NCBI GenBank assembly: GCA_964615775.1
Contig: CAZTQB010000002.1
Coordinates: 45,315-109,314 of the forward strand
Source of the DNA: JALHOM01 sp964615775
Lineage (GTDB): Bacteria; Patescibacteriota; Saccharimonadia; Saccharimonadales; 2-12-FULL-41-12
DNA: 64,000 nt
Direction of reading: 5' to 3'
Numbering within the stretch: the first letter of the stretch is position 1; the number at the start of each line of letters is the position of its first letter. Position numbers and translations under genes: made by a program. Below the pieces are notes generated by a model. It saw only the letters and a program-made list of their open reading frames with translations, was not told where the DNA came from and made no database searches. Shown piece by piece: positions 44,079 to 51,457 of the stretch.

Positions 44079-45215
44079 TTACTCAATGATTGCACTAAGA
44101 CAATCAACCAACTTTTCTATCTCTTGAATTGTAGTAAATCGTCCCATACTAAACCTTAAACTAGAACGAATTTGCGAATCATCTAACCCAATTGCTCTTA
44201 AAACATGGGAGGTTTCATCATTTGAAGCACTGCAGGCCGAACCACTAGCCACCTGAAAACCTAGTTTATCAAGTAAAATTATCAACCGTTCATTATCTTG
44301 GCCAGCAAAACATACATTTAAGTTATTAGGCAGACGATTTTTTAACGAACCGTTAATTACATGACTTGATATTTTATTGTCAAGTTGAATCAAAAACTCT
44401 TTTTGCAAGCACTCCATCGATTCAAAGTTAGTTTTTCTGGCTTTTTGAGCCAACTCTAGTGCTGTTACCAACCCAGCAATACTTGCCAAACTCTCAGTCC
44501 CGCTTCTTAGCCCAAACTCTTGGCCACCACCATAAATAATTGGCTCCAAAACCACACCACTTTTTACGTACAAAAGCCCTGTTTGTTTTGGGCCATAAAT
44601 TTTACCACCATTTATACTCAACATATCAACACCCAAACGGCTAACATGCAAATCTAGGTAGTTAGTTGCCTGAGCAGCATCGGTATGCAGCAACAAAGGC
44701 GTACTAACTTTTCTTTTCAAACGATCAACTTTTACTATATCAATCAAGTCTTTTATACGACTAAACTGCTGAATAACACCAATTTCATTACTGGCCAAAA
44801 TTAAACTAACCATTGCAGTATCGTCATCAATTTTTTTCTCTAGGTCAGCTAATTCTACTCTGCCCAGTTCGTCAACTGCACAGATTTTATGATTATATTT
44901 TTGAGCAGTCTTTAGTACAGAGTCATGCTCAATTGCACTAGTAATCAGATTTTTTGCAGGATTTTTAGCCATAAAGCCAGAAATTGCAAGATTGTTTGCT
45001 TCGCTACCGCCACAAGTAAAAATTATCTCACTTGGCCTAGCACCAATTATCTGACCAGCAGTAGTCCGTAGTGCAGTCAAAGTTTTTTTAGCCTTACGAG
45101 ACTGCGAATATATAGCCGACGGATTATAAAAATCATCAACAAAAAACGGCTGCATTGCCTTCAAAACTCGCTCGTCTAACGGGGTAGCAGCCGCATAGTC
45201 AAAATAGCCATTCAT
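44079..45215 (-). CDS. iscS: Cysteine desulfurase (IscS/NifS type), variant active site
   Basis: A PLP enzyme that supplies sulfur for tRNA thiolation and Fe-S clusters. Seen are the cofactor His in SAIEHDSVLK, Asp-Gln in LLHTDAAQAT, the Schiff-base Lys in SINGGKIYGPKQTG and the catalytic Cys in VASGSACSASNDETSHV. In other IscS/NifS proteins the Lys is preceded by His (SxHK) and followed by GPKGxG; here these are Gly-Lys and GPKQTG. Length 378 is normal. The nearest use of its sulfur in the window is MnmA. No iscU/sufU gene is adjacent. It overlaps the next gene upstream by 4 nt. Confidence 0.9.
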   Translation of the reverse strand: MNGYFDYAAATPLDERVLKAMQPFFVDDFYNPSAIYSQSRKAKKTLTALRTTAGQIIGARPSEIIFTCGGSEANNLAISGFMAKNPAKNLITSAIEHDSVLKTAQKYNHKICAVDELGRVELADLEKKIDDDTAMVSLILASNEIGVIQQFSRIKDLIDIVKVDRLKRKVSTPLLLHTDAAQATNYLDLHVSRLGVDMLSINGGKIYGPKQTGLLYVKSGVVLEPIIYGGGQEFGLRSGTESLASIAGLVTALELAQKARKTNFESMECLQKEFLIQLDNKISSHVINGSLKNRLPNNLNVCFAGQDNERLIILLDKLGFQVASGSACSASNDETSHVLRAIGLDDSQIRSSLRFSMGRFTTIQEIEKLVDCLSAIIE

Positions 45216-45607
45216 GGTTGGCTATTTTTGATTATTGGGTCATAGATCTGATTTTTAACTTTTTGTTCGTAGATTCGAGCGGCTTTATACAATTTTTTTG
45301 CTTCTTCCGGTGAAACATAATGATAGCCCTTGCCCTCTTGATGTTTAACAATTCCACCAGGTCGAACTTCGTATTTTGTCGTCTGGACCCGATTTACATT
45401 ATGTTCGTCCTTCCACTCTTCGTGCCAGATCCAAGTATGTTCATCTAGACAAAAAAACTCTCGTCTGTGGCCTTTAGGCAACGGCCCAAATATCTGGCCA
45501 CCAATTTTAGACTCGTGCCGCAATAAGTCACGATACAGCTTAGCCTCTTTAGTTTGGTCCGAACTACCGCCAGATAAATTCAAAAATTTCTTAAAAATAG
45601 AAGCCAC
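45212..45607 (-). CDS. Conserved-looking small protein of unknown function
   Basis: A 131-residue, charged soluble protein: an N-terminal helix, then a strand-rich middle with aromatic and His residues (REFFCLDEHTWIWHEEWKDE, TTKYEVRPGGIVKHQEGKGY) and a C-terminal helix (EEAKKLYKAARIYEQKVKN). I recognise no family. It is translationally coupled to iscS (4-nt overlap), which could mean a sulfur-related role, but that is only context. Confidence 0.6.
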   Translation of the reverse strand: MASIFKKFLNLSGGSSDQTKEAKLYRDLLRHESKIGGQIFGPLPKGHRREFFCLDEHTWIWHEEWKDEHNVNRVQTTKYEVRPGGIVKHQEGKGYHYVSPEEAKKLYKAARIYEQKVKNQIYDPIIKNSQP

Positions 45608-45611
45608 AATT

Positions 45612-45992
45612 TTATGCTCCTAAGGCAAGTCGAGAGTCAGATTCGCCTTCGGTTTTTCTAAAAGCCTCGCTTACCAAGGCACGAGCAACATCTTCTGGAT
45701 TTACTGGGTTCTGTGTAAGCTCCCCAGTTGTGTGTACCTCGGCCGATGAGCCAATAGATGTTGGTTCGTCAACAATTGCTTTCACAGCACTATTAACTGA
45801 CTCTGGAGTAATAGATCGAACTTGAGGTTCATCAATAACAGCATGCATAGACATTCCTTCAACAGCGTTTCTAACAGTATTCAAACGATTAAAAGCAATT
45901 GTAACTTCAGGTCCTTGCTCATACCTAAAAGACCTGCTGGACTCGCCAGCAGTTTCTGGATTGAATAACGAGAGAAACCCTTTTGGACTCAT
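45612..45992 (-). CDS. Short protein of unknown function
   Basis: A 126-residue protein without signal peptide or membrane helix. Most of it looks low-structured and Ser/Thr/Glu-rich (RSITPESVNSAVKAIVDE), with a short Ala-rich end. No family is recognised. It ends 4 nt before the start of the gene at 45607 and begins 25 nt after tatD, so it may be in the tatD-to-iscS transcript. Confidence 0.5.
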   Translation of the reverse strand: MSPKGFLSLFNPETAGESSRSFRYEQGPEVTIAFNRLNTVRNAVEGMSMHAVIDEPQVRSITPESVNSAVKAIVDEPTSIGSSAEVHTTGELTQNPVNPEDVARALVSEAFRKTEGESDSRLALGA

Positions 45993-46017
45993 AAATTTTA
46001 ATTATACCTCTGATTGT

Positions 46018-46809
46018 CTATATGTCAAATAATTTTTGGCAATTTCGGGTGGTCTGACTTGCTAATGTAGCCAAGTCTTCACCTCTTAATTTGCTCAAAA
46101 AATCTGCCGTTAGCCTCACGTGCTTCGGTTCACATATTGTACCACGAAATGGTTTAGGAGTCAAGTATGGGGCATCTGTTTCTAGCAAGAGTCTCTCAAG
46201 TGGCACATTCTTGGCCATTTCTAGCTGAGACTCGTCTTTTGTAAACGTCATTATGCCGTTTAAAGCCACATACAACCCCCTAGACAGTGCCTGATCCAAA
46301 ACCGCCGAATTAGCAGTAAAACAGTGCAGCACACCTCTTAGAGGCTTTTTGGCAGCAAATTCGTCAAAAATTGGCCAAAAATCATCAAATGCCTCGCGTA
46401 CATGCCACATCGCTGGTAGATTATAGCCACTTACCAGATCAAGCTGAAGTTTTAGCAGCTCAACCTGTCGCTGCTTTGCAGAATGCTCATAAAAATAATC
46501 AAGTCCAAACTCGCCAATAGCAACAACTTTGTCTTTCTTAGTATTTTTTAATAAATTTTCTAAATTTTTAAAACTTGTGCTATCGCTCAAAAAGTTTTCG
46601 GCCTCATGTGGGTGAATGCCTACGACAGCGTATACACCATCTTTGCCAGCAGCAAATTCAATAGCTTTTTTACTAGATTCAATGTCACAGCCGACTACAA
46701 ATACTTGCTCTACACCAGCTCTAAGTGCATCTCGCCAGACTTCTTCGGCTGGTAATTTGTAATTGTCGAACTGTACATGACAATGCGTATCAACCAACTT
46801 TATATCCAT
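46018..46809 (-). CDS. tatD: TatD family metal-dependent hydrolase (DNase)
   Basis: The TIM-barrel metal hydrolase family includes 3'-5' DNA exonucleases. Visible are VDTHCHVQFD (metal His pair near residue 9), the FGLDYFYEHSAKQRQ segment, MWHVREAFDDF, LRGVLHCFTA and the metal Asp in LLLETDAPYLTP. Length 263 is normal. It is divergent from the kinase at 46844 and 0.9 kb from metG; metG-tatD-rpfB-ksgA is the Gram-positive order. Confidence 0.92.
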   Translation of the reverse strand: MDIKLVDTHCHVQFDNYKLPAEEVWRDALRAGVEQVFVVGCDIESSKKAIEFAAGKDGVYAVVGIHPHEAENFLSDSTSFKNLENLLKNTKKDKVVAIGEFGLDYFYEHSAKQRQVELLKLQLDLVSGYNLPAMWHVREAFDDFWPIFDEFAAKKPLRGVLHCFTANSAVLDQALSRGLYVALNGIMTFTKDESQLEMAKNVPLERLLLETDAPYLTPKPFRGTICEPKHVRLTADFLSKLRGEDLATLASQTTRNCQKLFDI

Positions 46810-46843
46810 AACTTAAGTTTATTATGTCATACTTTACTTAACT

Positions 46844-47674
46844 ATGAACTACGAAAAAACTTGGCAAAATGCTATCTCCGACCACCCAGATTTCGAAATA
46901 AGTGAACTTGGCTGGGAGCAGCACGTACTGATTGACCACTCCAAAAATTTAGTATACCGTTATCCACGCCACCTTAAGGCCGAGCATAAGCTTAAAAATG
47001 AAGTTGGCATTTTAAAAATACTCAACAAAATAAAATTCAATGTCGATATACCGATACTACTTAAACACACCGATAGCTATACTGTTTATAAATACATACC
47101 TGGAGAAGTCTTAACTTCAGATTTAATAAATAACTTAAGCGATCACAGAATACAACAAATCGGTAAAGCTTTGGGAGAATTTTTGGCAACGCTTCATTCC
47201 GTACCAAAATCTATTCTGCAACAAAAATTTTACAAGCAAACCATTAGTTTAATTGACTATTACAGAGATCACTTGAAGGATTCTGAGATTTTGCGACAAA
47301 ATCGCAAAATTGATAAATTTTTACAAGAAATATCGAAAAATTATATAGAATTAGTCGTTCATGGCGATTTACACGGCAAAAATATGGTAATCAATCCTAA
47401 GACAAAGAAACTGGTCGGAATAATTGATTTTAGTGAGTTAGAAGTTGGTGATCCTCATCAAGATTTTCGCAAAATTTTTATGAGCGATGAGCGACTTTTG
47501 GCTTCAGCGGTACATAAATATCAGGAGCTAACCACAAGAACTTTATCGATTAACAAAATTATGACTTGGGCATACGTAAATGAGTTTGCGAACCTAGCTC
47601 ATTTTTATAATCAGCCAGAAAATTTAACTCACAAACGAGCTTATCAAAATTTAAAAAAATGGGGCCAAATTTAG
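46844..47674 (+). CDS. Aminoglycoside phosphotransferase-like small-molecule kinase (APH fold)
   Basis: The C-terminal lobe holds the APH catalytic motifs: VVHGDLHGKNMVINP (HGDxxxxN, with catalytic Asp and metal Asn) and GIIDFSELEVGDPHQDFRKI (DFG-like IDF). An N-terminal lobe with the lysine region (LVYRYPRHLKAEHKLKNEVG) precedes it. The family phosphorylates choline, homoserine, sugars or aminoglycosides; the substrate is unknown and resistance should not be assumed. Length 276 is normal. Its promoter shares the divergent spacer with tatD. Confidence 0.85.
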   Translation: MNYEKTWQNAISDHPDFEISELGWEQHVLIDHSKNLVYRYPRHLKAEHKLKNEVGILKILNKIKFNVDIPILLKHTDSYTVYKYIPGEVLTSDLINNLSDHRIQQIGKALGEFLATLHSVPKSILQQKFYKQTISLIDYYRDHLKDSEILRQNRKIDKFLQEISKNYIELVVHGDLHGKNMVINPKTKKLVGIIDFSELEVGDPHQDFRKIFMSDERLLASAVHKYQELTTRTLSINKIMTWAYVNEFANLAHFYNQPENLTHKRAYQNLKKWGQI

Positions 47675-47683
47675 TTATTGGGC

Positions 47684-49147
47684 CTATTCAATGGCGTTAT
47701 TGTCTTCTAAACGTGGAAAAAGCGTACCTTTAATTGGCTGCAGCATTCCCGTTTCAAAAATAAATTTGATTTTTTGTGAAGTGATTGGCATAAACGGCTC
47801 CAACATATCAGCAATCTCTATCAGGCAGGCAGCCATATAGGCCAACACTTCACGCAAATGGTCTACATCGTTATTTTTAGCCAAAACCCAGGGTTTCTGT
47901 TCTTCAATATACTGATTTATGCCCCTAACTTGCTGCCAAACTTCCTCTAAAGCCCTATCAAACCGAAAATTACTCATTGCTTCTACGTATTCGGCGATGT
48001 CATGTTCGGACTCTGGGATATCACCAATTAAACCATTCTGATACTTCTCGATCATAGTAGCTGTACGGTTGACGGCATTGCCTAGCTCATTGGCCAGCTC
48101 GTTATTATAGACTTCCTCGATTCGCCGCCAAGAAAAATCGCCGTCATCATAAGACGGCACATGCCGCATTAAGTAATACCTCAGTACATCAGCTCCATAT
48201 TTATCAACAACTTCTTTGGGGTGGATTACATTACCAAGTGACTTAGAAATTTTCTGACCATCAATGTTCACAAAACCGTGAACATACAGATTTTTCGGCA
48301 AAGCCAATTTAAGACCAATCAACATGCTAGGCCAAATCGCCGCATGAAACCGAGAAATATCTTTGCCAACTACATGCACATTAGCTGGCCAAAAATCTTT
48401 CATATCTTGATGTTCAGGGTAGCCTAGCACTGTAATATAATTCATCAAAGCCTCAAACCAAACGTACATAACCTGCGAAGAGTCACCTGGTACTGGAATC
48501 CCCCAAGAAATTTTTTCCTTAGGCCTCGAGACACTTATGTCGTCTAGACCATCTTTGATAAGCTGCATTATCTCATGCTTACGGCTATCAGGCGTTATCC
48601 TGAAATCTCCTTTCATGATGGCCGCTCCCACCTGAGTAGAAAAATTAGATAATTTAAAGAAGTAATTTTCTTCACTAAGCAGCTCATACGGCTTGTTATG
48701 AAGTGGGCAAACATTGTTATTGGCTTTGACTGTTGATTCAGGTACGAATGCTTCACAGCCCGTACAGTAATAACCTTGGTATTTACCTTTGTAAATATAC
48801 TGCTTAAGGTCTTGCCATACCAAAGCCGCTCTCTGCTCATGACCTTCATCGGTTGTCCGGATAAATCTATCGGCACTAATATTCAAAATTGGTCCAATCT
48901 CTCGCCATTTATCACTCATCTCTTTAGCATATTCAGCTACTGGTTTGCCTACCTCTTTGGCCTTTTCCTCTACTTTGCCACCATGCTCATCTGTGCCAGT
49001 ACTAAAGATTACCCTTTCGTACTTTCGTCTAGCGTATCTAGCAATTACATCAGCAGCCACCATTTCATAAGTATGTCCAATATGCGGCTCACCATTTATA
49101 TACGGTATAGAAGTGGTTACAAAAAATGTTTTTTTATCTGTATTCAT
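47684..49147 (-). CDS. metG: Methionyl-tRNA synthetase
   Basis: Class I enzyme. HIGH region (NGEPHIGHTYEMVAADVIAR), zinc knuckle (CTGCEAF ... NNVCPLH), KMSKS region (DGQKISKSLGNVI) and anticodon-binding helices are all present. At about 487 residues it lacks the optional C-terminal EMAP-like tRNA-binding domain, as in several short bacterial MetRS. The ATG at 49147 is preferred to one three codons upstream because a TAATAT -10 lies 7 nt before it. Confidence 0.95.
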   Translation of the reverse strand: MNTDKKTFFVTTSIPYINGEPHIGHTYEMVAADVIARYARRKYERVIFSTGTDEHGGKVEEKAKEVGKPVAEYAKEMSDKWREIGPILNISADRFIRTTDEGHEQRAALVWQDLKQYIYKGKYQGYYCTGCEAFVPESTVKANNNVCPLHNKPYELLSEENYFFKLSNFSTQVGAAIMKGDFRITPDSRKHEIMQLIKDGLDDISVSRPKEKISWGIPVPGDSSQVMYVWFEALMNYITVLGYPEHQDMKDFWPANVHVVGKDISRFHAAIWPSMLIGLKLALPKNLYVHGFVNIDGQKISKSLGNVIHPKEVVDKYGADVLRYYLMRHVPSYDDGDFSWRRIEEVYNNELANELGNAVNRTATMIEKYQNGLIGDIPESEHDIAEYVEAMSNFRFDRALEEVWQQVRGINQYIEEQKPWVLAKNNDVDHLREVLAYMAACLIEIADMLEPFMPITSQKIKFIFETGMLQPIKGTLFPRLEDNNAIE

Positions 49148-49206
49148 CTTATACATATTAACAGATTAGTCCTGCTTCTTTAAAGTACTAACTAGACAAT
49201 ATAAAA

Positions 49207-49383
49207 CTAGTACTTTGTTGCTAAGTGCCACAAACCGCAATCAGAACATTTGTAAGCCTTAAGTCGTGTACCACGCTGGTGCTTAACTGCCAATGCTGTG
49301 GCTTCAGCAGCTTGCTTAGAGTCAAATATTAGCTTTTCCTGACACTTCAGAGTATTTTCTTCAGGGTGACTATTACTGCTCAA
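49207..49383 (-). CDS. Small zinc-ribbon-like protein, TTG start
   Basis: A 58-residue frame, missed by length cut-offs, begins at a TTG overlapping the TGA of the TerC-like gene (TTGA), a coupled arrangement. It contains LKCQEKLIFDSKQAAEAT, then KHQRGTRLKAYKCSDCGLWH. The pattern Cys, an Ala-rich helix, RGTRLxxYxCxxCGxWH with a basic end is that of small actinobacterial zinc-ribbon proteins, many from phages, whose function is unknown. Reading frame, motif and coupling together support a real gene. Confidence 0.6.
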   Translation of the reverse strand: MSSNSHPEENTLKCQEKLIFDSKQAAEATALAVKHQRGTRLKAYKCSDCGLWHLATKY

Positions 49384-50417
49384 ACTTTAGACCTTTTTAG
49401 CTCCAAGTAAGACTGTATGATAGCAGTTACCACAAATAGCATGCCTACAAGACCAGTAACTAGCTCTGGAATGTGCATTTTTAACGACGCAAACAATAGT
49501 ATAGCCAAAACCCCAATTGCATAATGAGCCCCATGTTCGAGATATTTATACTGGTCCAAAACACCATGTCTAAGCATATGGATTGTAATCACCCTTACGT
49601 ACCAGGCACCAATACCTAGACCAACAGCGATTATTAAAATCTGGTTAGTAATAGCAAAGGCTCCAATTACGCCGTCTAGACTAAAGCTCGCATCAACAAT
49701 CATCAGATAGATAAAACCAATCAGTCCAGCTCTAAAAGCATGTTTACCACCCTTTGACAGATTGTTTTCTACTCCAGATTTATGCAAAATAGTGTCAAAA
49801 GAAACAATCAAAAGATAGGTAACTAGGCCAAAAAAACCTGCTGTCATAACATCTAGATGTTCTTCAGTAGGCAAAAAACTACTAAAGCTCAAGAGAATTA
49901 TGGTAGCCAAAATTATGCTCATATTCTGTAGTTTACCAACACTAGCTAAAGCTTTTTCAATTGATTTAAGCCACTTTATTTGACGCTCCTTAAAGAAGAA
50001 GTCAAGAAAAATCATCATCAGGAACATACCACCAAAAGCCGCAATAATTGGGTGTGCTTCCTCTAACTTATGTCCGTATTCGGTTGGGTTGTTGAGGGCT
50101 AGATCTAGCACCTCCTTCATACCAATCCCAGCTAGCCCAGATACAATTGCTAGCGGCAAAACTACCCTAACACCTACCACTGCCACTAAAATACCAATAG
50201 TTAAAAACGCCTTTTGCCAGCCCAAAGACATTTTTTCTAAAATCCGAGCGTTGACTACAGCATTATCAACACTAAAAGTAATCTCCAGTGCCACTAACAC
50301 CAAAGTTAAAAACAGTGCAGATAAACCTAGCTTCCAGCCAACCAAACCAATTAATAAAACTGACACAACAGTTGATAAAGCATAAAGCTGCACTAGCGAA
50401 CCTTTTTGTTTAGACAT
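49380..50417 (-). CDS. TerC/DUF475 family integral membrane protein
   Basis: A 345-residue protein with about 8-9 hydrophobic helices. The TerC hallmark acidic motifs in membrane segments are present: LVALEITFSVDNAVVNARI and IYLMIVDASFSLDGVIGAFA, with IFLDFFFKERQIKWL between. TerC proteins are tied to metal (manganese or calcium) export and tellurite resistance; DUF475 members are less studied. The ATG lies 9 nt after an extended -10 (TGATATAAT). Confidence 0.85.
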   Translation of the reverse strand: MSKQKGSLVQLYALSTVVSVLLIGLVGWKLGLSALFLTLVLVALEITFSVDNAVVNARILEKMSLGWQKAFLTIGILVAVVGVRVVLPLAIVSGLAGIGMKEVLDLALNNPTEYGHKLEEAHPIIAAFGGMFLMMIFLDFFFKERQIKWLKSIEKALASVGKLQNMSIILATIILLSFSSFLPTEEHLDVMTAGFFGLVTYLLIVSFDTILHKSGVENNLSKGGKHAFRAGLIGFIYLMIVDASFSLDGVIGAFAITNQILIIAVGLGIGAWYVRVITIHMLRHGVLDQYKYLEHGAHYAIGVLAILLFASLKMHIPELVTGLVGMLFVVTAIIQSYLELKRSKV

Positions 50418-50426
50418 TTGATAATT

Positions 50427-50432
50427 ATTATA
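50427..50432 (-). promoter_or_regulatory. Extended -10 of the TerC-like gene (leaderless)
   Basis: Minus-strand TATAAT preceded by TGA and ending 9 nt before the ATG at 50417. No -35 is seen. Confidence 0.5.
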
Positions 50433-50435
50433 TCA

Positions 50436-50855
50436 TTAATTAATTTCGTATCGTCTGCGAGATAGTAAATATCTATCTATTTCATTAGCTCGTTTTAATC
50501 GCTCAGCCTCAACAAATCTAGCCATAGCAAGTGCCGTAGGAGCATAATCTGTAGCATCATAAAAATGATACTCGTACAATCTATGAGCAAAAGAACCAAG
50601 CTGCCCCATATCAAGTAAGCCAGTTACCCATATTCCACTTTCTTGTATATCTATCGCCCTCTCAACTGAAGGGAATAATTCTTCACCATCAATCTTAGGC
50701 AGGAAACCATAGCACCCCAATCCTTCTGGCTGAATATCAGACATTACAACTATGTCAGGACCGATAAATTCTACAGTTGCAAAACTTTTTTCCATTCGTG
50801 AACCCAACTCTATACGCCCAAAAACTTGGAAATTTCTCATTTTTTTAGTATCCAA
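50436..50855 (-). CDS. Unknown soluble protein
   Basis: A 139-residue protein without recognised family. It begins with beta strands (VFGRIELGSRMEKSFATVEF) and ends in a basic helix (AERLKRANEIDRYLLSRRRY). The frame opens with a TTG at 50855; an ATG five codons later (50840) is an equally likely start. It ends 18 nt before the TerC-like start, possibly in the same transcript. Confidence 0.5.
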   Translation of the reverse strand: MDTKKMRNFQVFGRIELGSRMEKSFATVEFIGPDIVVMSDIQPEGLGCYGFLPKIDGEELFPSVERAIDIQESGIWVTGLLDMGQLGSFAHRLYEYHFYDATDYAPTALAMARFVEAERLKRANEIDRYLLSRRRYEIN

Positions 50856-50886
50856 TAATGTCTAACAAAATAAAACCATATGTATG

Positions 50887-50915
50887 TTGAAAAATGTTGT
50901 AGAATTTGGTATAAT
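50887..50915 (+). promoter_or_regulatory. Strong promoter of tmRNA
   Basis: TTGAAA (50887-50892), 17-nt spacer, TATAAT (50910-50915) preceded by TGG (extended -10). The predicted 5' end of tmRNA (50925) is 10 nt after the -10. Confidence 0.8.
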
Positions 50916-50924
50916 ATAAAGATT

Positions 50925-51313
50925 GGGGCTGAATTTAAGCTCGACATTGGACTTTTACAAGGTAAATGGCAAGTCGCTTGTCAGCGTTATAGACAAACCA
51001 AGTAAGTGCAAAAACTAACTTGACTGCTATGATCGACAAAGTCTTAGGTTCACGCCAAGACACTCGTCTAGCACTAGCTGCCTAATTTTTTAGCAGCAAT
51101 ACCTACCTTAATTTCAGTAAAAGATAGGTGTTTTATATTTCTGAATGCGGATGATTAATTCTGCTTTTGTTAATTATCCTAAGCCTAAAAAAGCAAATAA
51201 TTAGTCCTTTTTGATTATTTTTATGACTAATTATTACTTCAAATAATCTAAGCTTGTAGAAGTTTACCAGAGTAAACCGATGGACGTGGGGGCAGAACCC
51301 ACCAGCTCCACCA
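50925..51313 (+). ncRNA. ssrA: tmRNA (SsrA)
   Basis: A 389-nt RNA. The 5' end GGGGCTG pairs with CAGCTCC (51303-51309), the tRNA-like acceptor stem, followed by the encoded ACCA end (51310-51313). A tag reading frame lies at 51008-51085. The T-stem GTGGG/CCCAC (51286-51290 and 51298-51302) is perfect, but the 7-nt T-loop is GGCAGAA where TTCRANT is expected. A strong promoter precedes it. Together with SmpB, not in this window, it rescues stalled ribosomes. The ORF-free region 50856-51457 is otherwise just promoter and T-rich downstream sequence. Confidence 0.92.
51008..51085 (+). other. tmRNA proteolysis tag reading frame
   Basis: The resume codon is GCA at 51008, about 84 nt into the RNA, after a TAAGT typical of the upstream contact region. 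The tag is 25 residues: AKTNLTAMIDKV, then LGSRQDTRLALAA, ending with TAA at 51083-51085. The C-terminal LALAA is the usual protease degron. It is longer than the 8-15 residues common elsewhere. Confidence 0.85.
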
Positions 51314-51457
51314 TTAAGGGACTTATCAAATAAAAACGATGTCTTTTTGTTTTTTTGGCAATTTATTCTTTAACATAAAGTATTAATTATATAAAAAAAT
51401 GCATAGTTGCTTTCATGCTTGCATAAAGTAAGAATTTTATTAAAAATAATAACCGAG

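Noticed and set aside
47684..49147. MetRS truncation as an anomaly
   Set aside because: Lack of the C-terminal EMAP-like domain is common among bacterial MetRS and needs no special explanation.
51314..51357. Intrinsic terminator after tmRNA
   Set aside because: There is a T-rich stretch (about 51341-51357), but the possible stem is A/T only and weak.
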